In this document: in pieces, positions 46,201 to 56,000 of the stretch
Numbering within the stretch: the first letter of the stretch is position 1
Layout of the letters: each line of letters opens with the position of its first letter
Assembly: GCA_001662425.1 (NCBI GenBank)
Contig: BDDC01000005.1
Location: 174,473 to 238,472 of the forward strand
Length of the DNA: 64,000 nt
Source: Chlamydomonas sphaeroides
Lineage: Eukaryota; Chlorophyta; Chlorophyceae; Chlamydomonadales; Chlamydomonadaceae
Reading direction: 5' to 3'
Position numbers and translations under genes: made by a program
The notes under the pieces: model-generated
What the model saw: the letters and a program-made list of their open reading frames with translations, nothing else
Told to the model about the DNA's origin: nothing
Databases searched by the model: none

Positions 46201-49200
46201 GCGGAGGACGCTAGGCGCCGGCCGCGGGTGGGAGTCGTGGGGCGTGCGGGGGCAGCGATGCGGCGGCGGTACCGGTAGCGCCGGCGCTCACTCTCCACGC
46301 GGAACGGCGCGTTGCCAAAGGTGAGGTGCTTGAAGCCGATGCTCTTAACAATGCCGTTGAGGCCGCCCGGCAGACTCTTGAGCACGCTCGGCATGACCTG
46401 GGCCGTGATGTCCTGCGGGAACCGATACAGGCAGCAGCACGCGCGCGGGGCGTGTTACTTGAATTCTAAATTTCAGCGTCGGACCCCGGCCCACGACCGC
46501 CGAGCCGAGGCTGCGCAGCGTGTGCGCTGGGCTTCCTCGCAGCTTCCTCCGGACGCGCGCACGCCTCCATCTAGAACGGTGCTGAGCCGCGCCGACGTCA
46601 GCATTGCATGCGGGCACGCTGCGCAAGCGGGGAAGGCTGGGAGGGCTAGGAGCCCCAGTGTGGTGGCCATGCTCGGCACGGCCCCTCCGCGGCTTGTCCA
46701 GCCGCGCACTCGCGACCCCCAGGGTGCAGACGCCTGCGTCGCGCGGCGACACATGTTCCGCCCCCTACACGGCGCGTTGCGCTACGTTTCCGGCCGTCAC
46801 GCCGGGGGAGGGCCCGCTCCACCCCCAGCTTGCACGGTTGGCCGTTGGGCCGTTTGGCCGTTGGCCGTTGGGCCATTGGCCGTTGGGCACGCACCTTGAT
46901 CATGCCGCAGATGCCCTTGTCGATGTAGGGCCACACCTCGAGGATGAGCTCGTTGACCCACTGCGGGGTGCAGAGTGGGGGCGGGGGGGGGGAGCGCACA
47001 CGGCATAGGGCAGCAGGGGGTTGGGGCAGCAGGGGGCTGAGCCGTCGCCTGCTGTGAGCCGCCGGCCCACTCGAAGCGCCCCGGCTGTCCCGCAGCTCTG
47101 CCACGTGCCCCCTTGCCAGGGCTCTCCCTCGCCCCCATGCCCGCCGCCCTTGTCCGGGGACGGCGCCATCCCCAACGCGACCACTTCACAGCGCCACAGC
47201 ACGCCTTCTTCCAGCACTCTGCCAGCCCCCTCGCCCCCATGCGGGCTTTGTTTCCGCCCTCCCCCAGCCGAGCCCTACCAACTTTATGACGCAAAATCCC
47301 AGCCCTCAACCCAGATCCTCCTCAGGGCGCCGACCCACATCATCCCCACGCTCCACCGCGGCCCCAGCCCCCCTCCACCTCCAGGGCCCCACCTCGATCT
47401 TCCCTCCTGCGACAAGCTGCAGCCAACACCGCTGCCCACACACACCGACCCACGGCCCGCCCCACACCACCCCCACCTTCCCTCCCAGCCCCCCGCAACC
47501 CCAAGGCCCCACCTCAAGCTTCTCCTTCTGCGACACGCTGTACCAGGAGGGCAGCCCGCCCGCCACCAGGTACACGCCCTTCATGCCCAGGTTGGTGGCC
47601 AGCTGCACAGGGGCAGGCGGGACGGAGGCGGGAGGGGGAGGGAAGGGAGGGAGGCAGAAAGGGGTGATGGGTTTTGGTGGCAGGCACGTCTTGCAACTTG
47701 GGCGGGCCAACGCCCTTCATGCCCAGGTTGGTGGCCAGCTGCTAGCGGGACGCGAGCGTTGAGGGGAGGCCAGGGAGGCGGGAGGCCAGCGAGGCGGGAG
47801 ACCAGCGAGGCGGGAGGGCAGGGATGCGGGAGGGCAGGGATGCGGGAGGGCAGGAAGCGAGCGGCGCGTGCGCATGGGGTCAGCGATGCGTTGATGTGCC
47901 GCCGAGAGCGGGAGGCAGCGGAGCTGTTGGCTCGCTGCGTGCCCCTGCCCCCCCGGGCGCAGGGAGGGGCCTCCACGCTGCGCTTGAGCCGCCAGCCCGG
48001 GCCGGTGGAGGCCCTGAGCAGGCACATGGTGCGTGCCACCTCAGCCCCCGTGCCGTGCCGTGCATGGGTGCCTGGGTGTGCCGCCGGCGCCGGCCCTGGC
48101 CGCCCCTCGCCAGGCCCTTGGCCCTGTTGCCGGCATGTAGGGGCTGCAACAGTGCGCGCGCCGCGCGCCTGGGGGACCTCTCGCCAGGTCGCACTGCACC
48201 GCTGCCGCCACACAGGCACGAGCGGGCGCCGCACGCCTGTCTGCCACCTCCCCAGCCCCTGCCCGCCAGCCTCACAACGCTGCGCCTGGCCTTAGGTGGC
48301 TTTCGGCATCACAATGCAGCAGCCCGGGCCGCCGCTCACCAGATCATTTGTCTCGGTCTTGCGCTTCTGGTTGAGGTAGAACAGGAAGCTGAGGCCCAGC
48401 CCGACCGCCAGGCCCCACAGCAGGCTGTAGGCGAGCCGGAACAGCCCCGGCATGAAGACCGGCAGCAGCAGCACGTTGACGGCGATGCCCGCGAAGAAGA
48501 GGATGGTCACGATCTGGTCCGTGGTGATCAGGATGGGCGGGCCGGCCTTGGACGCGAGCGCGCTCTTGATGGCCTTCATCGTGGCGCTTGCCTCCTTGCC
48601 AGCGTCGACATAGGACTGGCCCGCCTGCTTGGCGGCCTCCTTGCCCATCGCCGCGGCCTCCTTGCTCAGCTTGGCGGCCTCGGCGCCGATCTTCTTGGCC
48701 AGCTCGGCGGCGGCACCCTTGGGCGTGGTGGTGGCCGCGCCCGCGGCGGCCGCGGCCGTGACGGCATCGTCAATGCCCGTGGCTGGCTTACCCGACGTCG
48801 CCGTTGGTGTCGGCGGTGCGTCGGGGTCCGCTGCCGCCGCCGCGGCGGCCGCGGACGTCCCAGGAGCCGCCGCGGGCTGCGGCGCTTGGTTGGTGGCCAC
48901 GGGCCGGGGCGTGGCGACCTCGGCTATCTCGGTGATGACTCCAGCGCCCGCCTGCATGGTCGTCGCTGCCGCTGTCGCGGCGACCGCCACCGGCGCAGGC
49001 TGGGCCGAGCCGTTTACTCTCGCAGATCTTGCTGCTGCTTCCGGAGATGTCCCAGGGCTGGCCGAGGTGCGTTGTGTTGCGGGAGTAACTGCCGCGCTCA
49101 TAGCCGCGCCCTCTGGCGGTATCGGAACAGACGGAAATGAAGGCAGTAGACCTTTAGAAGCTGGTTCGCTTAGCGGGGGCAGCGGCGCTGTCGCGCTGGG

Positions 49201-49254
49201 TGCCGGTTGCGAGGGCTTGCTCATAGCAGCGCCCGACGCTCCGTCCGCAGCCAT
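40237..49254 (-). CDS. Extended-synaptotagmin-like protein (membrane anchor, SMP domain, C2 domains), copy A, 17 exons, about 990 aa
   Basis: Exons: 48340-49254, 47513-47602, 46895-46960, 46292-46412, 45998-46100, 45392-45483, 45010-45188, 44639-44800, 43975-44100, 43435-43512, 42889-43038, 42523-42609, 42207-42350, 41741-41914, 41350-41512, 40803-40957 and 40237-40404 (990 codons). Residues 1-245 are Ala/Ser/Pro-rich. About 248-295 is a long hydrophobic hairpin (TILFFAGIAVNVLLLPVF, then MFxR-like FRLAYSLLWGLAVG), then basic residues. About 306-525 is an SMP lipid-transfer domain (WVNELILEVWPYIDKGI, VKSIGFKHLTFGNAP, VSVKWCGDPNITLAIE, PRVMDISFIATFRVVL, LVWPQRLVIPIL). C2 domains follow: GVLRVCVVRAKELAGSDW through GKGQGKVLLSMSFWPF, and GIVTIRLLKVWGLTATGD onward. 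By analogy to E-Syt/plant SYT proteins it should tether the ER to another membrane and move lipids. It is one of a tandem pair with the gene at 50094-58828. Confidence 0.9.
40723..40793 (+). repeat. (CCCTG)n microsatellite, about 14 units
   Basis: A near-perfect CCCTG pentanucleotide run lies in the last-but-one intron of SMP-C2 copy A. It should be length-polymorphic. Confidence 0.95.
41571..41615 (-). repeat. Diverged intronic copy of the start of SMP-C2 A exon 15
   Basis: On the minus strand an acceptor-like CCGCAG is followed by codons for L-D-N-N-A-M-A-S-I, which parallels the real exon 15 start (L-D-S-S-A-I-A-A-I, starting at 41512). It lies 100 bp upstream of the real exon and is more diverged than the other exon-edge copies. 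Confidence 0.6.
43222..43274 (+). repeat. GCAGGGCAGCTTT tandem repeat, about 4 copies
   Basis: Units of 13 bp repeat in the intron between exons 10 and 11 of SMP-C2 copy A. Simple tandem repeat. Confidence 0.85.
44214..44252 (-). repeat. Intronic copy of the start of SMP-C2 A exon 9
   Basis: This 39-bp segment repeats 44074-44112 with only two or three mismatches. It carries the acceptor CCGCAG and the first eight or so codons of exon 9, located 140 bp upstream of the real exon in the preceding intron. Confidence 0.88.
45731..45890 (+). repeat. Two-copy tandem duplication of about 79 bp
   Basis: The segment from CCCCGGGTAGAGTGGCGCG to AAGCGAAGCCCAGC is repeated immediately downstream with few mismatches (GGTAGAGTGGGGCGTCGG to GAAGCGAAGCCCAG). 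It lies inside the intron between exons 5 and 6 of SMP-C2 copy A. Confidence 0.85.
46836..46889 (+). repeat. GGCCGTTGGGCC-type repeat adjoining a splice donor
   Basis: Overlapping copies of GTTGGCCGTTGGGCC and GGCCGTTTGGCC lie directly downstream of the donor of exon 3 of SMP-C2 copy A (minus strand). Confidence 0.75.
47711..47742 (-). repeat. Intronic copy of the start of SMP-C2 A exon 2
   Basis: These 32 bases are identical to 47575-47606, which contain the acceptor and the first codons (L-A-T-N-L-G-M-K-G-V) of exon 2. The copy sits 136 bp upstream in intron 1, keeps an AG acceptor and could be a decoy exon start; its frame soon leaves coding sequence. Confidence 0.92.
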
Positions 49255-50093
49255 GCTCGCCTATTGAGAGAGCAAATGCTGCGTAACCTTTGAGCTTATC
49301 GCGCCATGCGTGGCGGTGAGCAATTTTTGCGGCGAAACGCTCGCCCGGTCAATCCTGCGATGTGGTGCTGTGCGTTATGGGTGTTGCAGGCTTCCGAGTG
49401 TCTTGGCAGCTGCAAGCTGGCGATGTGCAGCTCCCAGTCTGGACATATTTCAGCAATCAGATCGCGCGTCCGCTTCGCGCTGCCCTGTAGCTTCAGGGCC
49501 ACGCTGTGCCATGCAGTCGTGGCGCTGCTCAAGAAAACCCAGAGTTCAGCACGGGGGGTTACGGCGGGCGATAAAGACGTACTATCTTCGACAGAAACCC
49601 AGGGCTTGTCACGCCCTCTATGGTCCACGTCCATGCGACGGCCCCGCATACCTCAAGCCGTGTGCGGGTCACAAGCCTGGAAACACCACACCGCCACCCT
49701 CGGCTAGTCTGTGTGCTCCGCCACGCTTGCCACCGCCTCCATGCCCACGCACTGCTATCCGCACATCGTCTCACCGCCATGCAACACGGTGACATGCCGA
49801 CGTCACCAACCCATATGTGCACAAGAACGGCACACTGACAAAAAAAGTACTGGGGGTCATCCGAGTCCGCCCGTGCCCCACCGAAGCCCAACTTGGATGG
49901 TATGGCAGCCGTTGGATCGGCCGCGACGATCCCCCCAGCCCCCGCCCGTTCCGGGCTCCATCTATCCACCCGGCCCCATGCGGTGTGCGGCAAAAGCCCG
50001 CACAAGCCCATCACCGCCCAGCCATGCCCTGGGCGCAGAGCTCCTCGATCACCATCGTAAGTCACCACGCCGCCGGCCCGCTGCCCGCCCACC
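49255..50093. promoter_or_regulatory. Region between the tandem SMP-C2 genes
   Basis: About 840 bp separate the start codon of copy A from the stop codon of copy B on the same strand. It must hold the 3' untranslated region of copy B and the promoter of copy A. No coding exon or named promoter motif is visible. Confidence 0.5.
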
Positions 50094-53000
50094 CTACGAC
50101 AGCGGCTTCGCCGCCGCCGGGCTGCCCGCGGCCCCGGGCCCCTTGCTGCCGGCGAGCTCCTCGGGGATGATGCCCTCCACCTTGGTCGCCACCTTCTCCG
50201 CCACCTCCTTGGCCACGCCGGCCACCTCCTCACCAATGCGGTCGGCCGTGGCCTGCGATCAGGGATGCCACAATCCCGAGTCATCGACTGCTTTGATCTA
50301 ACACGAACGCCGGAGGTTGCTCAGCATCGGTGTCAATGTGCTGTTTACACACATTTGCAACAGCCCGCAACCCCACCTGCGCGGTGGCCGCGGCCCCAGC
50401 GACGGCGACCTGAGTGTTGTACGCCGCGGCCTCCAGCGGCGTGGGCAAAATCATGGCAGCGCGCTGCGCATCCAGCGCCTCGCGCTCCTCCTGCGCCGCC
50501 CGCAGCATCTCGTCCTCGGGCACCTGGCGATTATGCGACAGCGGCGGTTGGCAGGCGGCCGCGGGTTGTTGGCAGCTGCAGGCAGGCCCCTGCAGCGACC
50601 TTGCACTGCCGCGGCCTCGCGCCACCAAGCGCACAGGCTGGGTTGGCGCCCAGCCCGCCACCGCGCCCCACAGCCACCGCACCCCGCGAATAGAGGAACT
50701 CGGGCCGCAGCCCTCGCATCTTGCGTTGATTCCATCAACACGTCGACGATCCAACTCACATAGACGACATGATCAACTTGACATCGACTACGATACGAGG
50801 GCTGCCTGACTCCCGCACACCGCACCTGGATGCACGCGTTGTAGCGCACAGCGTACCAGATGCGCGCCTTGTCGCCGCCCTCCAGCGGCGAACCCCACTC
50901 CGTCTCGGGCAGCACCTTGCCGTCGGGGCCATACTGGTCCCACGGCCGGATGTAGAGCCCGTCCTCCTCCTTGCCTGCGCGGCGCAACGAGCCCCCGCGT
51001 GAGCCGTGCCGCGCAGCGCGGTCCTGCTCGCTGCTCCGGGCTACATCCAACAGCCGCACACGCGCACGAGCACGAGCACGCGCCGCGCAGCCCCCTGCGT
51101 ATGCTAGCGAGGCTGCAGCAGCGCACGGCGCGTGCGTCGCGCGGTGCGCAGGCCGGCCCCCACCTGTGAGCGGGTTGACGTCGCGCGCCTTGCGCAGGTC
51201 CCGCACCGCCACCTGGTGCCGCATCTCCGACTTCTTGCCGCTCTTGCGGCACCGGGTCTGCGGGCTTGCACCGGCGAGCGTCGGCAAGTGGTCTGGCACG
51301 GTCGACGGCGGTGCCGGAGGCAGGCTGCCGCTGCGACGGCCGCCGCTCTGGCAGCCCTGCTCAACGCACCTCGACCTTGAAGGTGAGGTAATTAAAGCTG
51401 CCGTCGTCGTCCAGCTCCTTGACGTGGTAGAAGGCGCGCAGCGCGTTGGGGTCCGTCTGCGAGGGCAGCAGCAGGACGAAGGCAGCAGAAGCAGGCAGCT
51501 GGGAGCGGCGCAAGCAGAGTGGGAATCCAGCCATGCGGGGAAGAGGCGGCAGCGCAGGAGAAGGCGCCGCGCCGCTCGTAGGTGCTTGCTGTGAAAATGG
51601 GCCATGCTTGACGTGTGAAGTTGCGGGTTGTGCGCGGAGGCGTGTTGCGAGCCGGCGGGGGCCAGCTGGTACGGCGCAAACGTGCCTGCGACGCGACGCG
51701 ACACGTTGGTTTGCTTACCGTGTAGTCAAACTCGACCACCGGCGCATCGTTGCCCTCGAACTTCTGCTCGATGGTCGCCGTCAGCTTGGCGATGCGCGCC
51801 GCCTTGGCCTTGGCCTCCTCGGCCCGGCCCTCGCGCTCGTCCGCCTCCTGGCCGATGCGCAGCTTCTGGCGCTCCGCGTCCAGCAGCCGCAGCTGCGGGG
51901 CGCACGATGGCGGCGGCAGGGGATGGGCAGACGAGGTTTCGGGGTTGCACAGAGGCACGGAGCAGGGCAGGCGCAGGGCACGGAGCAGGGCACATGGGCT
52001 GCACAGCGGCACGGAGCAGGGCACACGGGGAGTTCTTCGAAGGCCGGCAGCGAGGGACGGCCAGCGCAGCGCTGCGCACGGACCAGGCAGGCCAGGCGCA
52101 TGGGAGCGGAGCGGAGCTTGGCGCGACGGGAGCTGAGCCGACGCGAGGCGCAGGCAGGTTGCGGACGGCAGCGCAGCAACGGCCGTCCTCGCTGGGGGCA
52201 CGCTAAGGCAATGCGCATAGCGCTCGCTGCCGGGGCCCCGCAGCAACTTGGCGCCTCTCCCACCCTCCCACCCTCTCCCACACGGATCGCGGCTGCGGCG
52301 CCCAGCTTGCACGGCCATGGTCGAGGTGCCCTACGGTCTCGGTAACTAGATCGAAATGCTTCTGCTGGGAGGCCGCTATTAATGGAACTCGCATAGAGTG
52401 GTTGCACCGCCCCCACCTGCGCGGCCATAGTCCTGGTGCCCTACGGTCTCGGTAACTAGATCGAAGTGCTTCTGCTGGGAGGCCGCTATCGATACAACTC
52501 GTACAGATTCATTCATTGCCCCCACCTGCGCGGCCATGGTCCAGGTGGACGGCGCCATCTCCCAGCTCTTGACGCCCGCCCGCTTGAGCGCGGAAGTGGT
52601 CACGGTGATCGTCGCGATCACGGCGTCGGGGTCCAGCGGCATGTTCCGCAGCTTGAGCACACGGACCGTGATGATGGCCTGAGGGGCGGTGCCGGGAGAG
52701 CGGGAGCGGGAGTGGGTGTGCAGTGCGGGGTTGAGGGCGTGGCAGGCAAGGGAGCGGTTGGAGTCCGGTGTCCGAGTCAGCCGCCGCGGTGGTGGGGGAG
52801 GCTGTCATGTGCGGCAGAGGCTGCGGGTACGTGCCGGGGAGTTGACGCGCTGCGGGGAGTGCGTCCTGGGACGCAGACGAGGCCGGGCGCCGCACCTCGG
52901 GCGCGGCGTCGATGTCCTTGCGCGTGATGGCCTCGAAAGGGAAGTACGTCATGCGCAGCGCCACCTTGCCCGCGCCCTTGCCCTGAGGGCCACAACAACG

Positions 53001-56000
53001 CGGCAGCAGGGCACGCAGCGACACGTCAGCCTGGCCCGCCCAGCGCCACACCGCCCGGCAGCCGGCAGCCCGCCTCGGGGGCTGCAGCCTGCTCCCCGAC
53101 CCAGCCGCAGCAGGCGCTGCTGTCCTCGCCATCAGGCCACCGAGCCCGCAGAGGAGAAACACCGTGCGGTCGGACGCGGCGGTCGCTCACCGGGCCGCCC
53201 GCGGAGCCCCAGTCGTTCTCGCCCAGCGCCGCCGGCACCGGCACAGGGTCGCGCAAGCCCTCGGTGCCCTGGCGGCAGACCTCCGCCAGGCGGACGATGG
53301 AGCGGCCGAAGATCTTGCCGTCGGCCAAAGCCTCCATGCGCAGCGTCTGGTTGGTGGGCTCCTGTTGGGTCCCGAGGTGGGTACCAGGGGTTGGCGGCCA
53401 TGGCGTCAGGCAATGGCACACACTGAGCCGGAGCCGGGGAGGGGTGCGAGGTTCATGAGCCGGGGAGCGCCACACGGCGGCAGGGGGCGGCGTGCACGTA
53501 GGTGCGTGGCCGAGGGGCTGAGGCGGTGTGGCCCCGCCCAAAGGGCGCGCGGGGGTTTGTAGCCGTGCCAGCGGACACCCCTTCCTGGCCCTCGAGGTGT
53601 GCCGGATCGCATACCTGGAGGAGCGGGTACGTGTCCCGCTGAGGGTCTTCATGCAAGCAAGAAGACATTACCATGTAAACCATCATAACCCAAACCACAC
53701 CAGTATGAACCCAAACAACAGTAGTATGAGAGCATCGGCGGCCGCCGCACCTGAATGAGCAGGTACTTGGTCTCGTTGAAGGCCACGATCTCGCCCGGCA
53801 CCGGCTTAGCGCCCGGGATCTCCACCATGGGGGCCCGGCGCGGCAGCGTCTCCTGCGGGCGCAGAAGTGCGTCCGGGGTGCGCAGGGCCCAGTCAGCGGC
53901 ACAGTGGGGCAATCATGCTGCTGCCCGTGCGGCAGTCAGCACGTGCTGCGTGCGAAAGCAAGCGCGTCGCGGGTGCGCTGGCAGGGCCCGCGGGCCGAAG
54001 GGACTGCCGCGGCTGCCGCAGCGCGCAGCCGGCCGCCGGCGGCCGCACCTCGACTTGGTCCAGGTCGCTGGTGAAGGTGAGCTTGATGTCGCTCGTGGCC
54101 TTGTCGGGGCCCAGCTCCTTGGCGCGCAGCACCTGCTCCGCGACAGCACAACGGGGGCCCACAGCCGATGAGCGCCTCGCCGGGCAGGGCAAGGGCAACA
54201 CACGGCCTCGCTGGACACAGCGGGCCGCCCCGAGCGCAAGCCGGGGGCCGCAGGCGGCGGCGGGCGCACCGCTGCGGGCGTCACACGTGCTCCCCGGCAT
54301 GCGCGGCACGCAACCCGACACACGCTGCCGTCCAATCATCCAAGCCGCGTGGCTCGGCCGGCTCGATGCGCGGCACACACGCACCTGCACGCGCAGCACG
54401 CCCCTGTGGCGGCGCATGAGCGCCTGCGTCATGGCCTTGTCCATGGCCGTCTCCTGTGGAACATGACCCGAGGCCACGGGCAGGGATGCACAGGGGTAAG
54501 GGTGCCAAGGGTGACGTGAACGCGCGTACGCGCGCGTTCTTCCGTGCACGAGGCCCGGGCCCTTTGCAGGGGGCCGGGAACACGATGTAGCCATCAGCAG
54601 GTGTTGTGTCCCTGACAAGAACCCCTCCCTTGCACTCCTTCTCCCTTCCCAACACGTACGCTTAGGATGGGCACCACGATGCGCTGCGGCCACACCAGCA
54701 TCTGTGGGAGCGCGTAGCGGCAGCAGCACACGGGGCCGGACACGTGCGTGAGGGGGGGCATGCATGGGATGAGTGCTCCCATCGCGAGGCGGGCCGCCGC
54801 GGGACAGAAGCGCCTGCCAAGCGTCTGCGCGCCGCAAACAGCCTGCCGACACCCCCGCCCTTGGCTCTCTGCATGCCCCCATGTCGATCTTGTTCGGTGT
54901 GTACGTATCATGCCCTTCATTGTCATTTATTCTCATTACCTTGTTGATGACGTCCTTGAGGAAGTAGTCGATGATGGGCCGCACCATGGCCGGCAGCGCG
55001 CTGCCGCCCATGGCCTTGCCGAAGTCCAGCCGGTACTTGACCAGCGGCGGCGACGGCAGCGTGGCCATGGCCGCGACTGGAAACGAAGTTGGGAAGAAGG
55101 GGATGAAGGGGGGGCCATGCTCTGGTGAGTGGTGACGGGGCACCGAGGCAGAGCACGTGCTTGCAGGCTGGGCGGTGGCGGCTGCGGCGGCTGCGGCCGA
55201 TCAAGGCGGCGCTCACCGAAGCCGGGGACGCGGTCGACCAGCGGCGCCAGCTTGACGCGGGCGGTGGCGGCGAAGGAGATGTCCAGCACGCGGGGGCACA
55301 TCTTGCTGCGGTGCGGCGGCGCGCGAGGGTGAGCGCAGGGCGGGCAAGCAGTAGATCCGTCCGTCAGTTGGCGCAACAAGCGCCCAGGCCTCGCTAGCGC
55401 CGCGCGGCGGCCCCAAGCGCGGCAGGTGCACCTCCCCACCGTCGCCGTGCCCAGAGACTCGGCTAACTCCAGGCAAGCACAGTGTTGTGCTCAGCGACAG
55501 GGCGATGGTGCCTGCTGTGGGCCCTCACTCACGTGCCCACGGCGGTCTCGATGGCGAGGGTGATGTTGGGGTCGCCGCACCACTTGACCGACACCTCAAT
55601 CGTGAGGTTGTCCTTCTGGCCAGGCGCCACGTACAAGCCTGCCAACGGGGCGACGTCAAGGGAGGATGTTGCCTTGGGTTTGCCCCTCAAGCAGGCCTCG
55701 CATCAGCGACGGAGGGTTGCGGCTGACATGCCAAGCGTCCTGACCGCTTCGCGAGCCCCGGCGCTTAGCGCGGCACACCCACCCTCGACGCGCACGGGCG
55801 CATTGCCGAACGTGAGGTGCTTAAAGCCGATGCTTTTGATGACGCCCCCCAGGGGCTTGGGCAGGTTGGCCAGCACGCCCGGCATCGTGGCGGTCACAAC
55901 ATCCTGCAGGGGGCCACGAGGCGACACTCATCTGCGCTCTGGGCCACAAGGCCACAACAAACTAGCAACGTCTGAGCCCCGAGTTCGGGCCCAACGCTGC

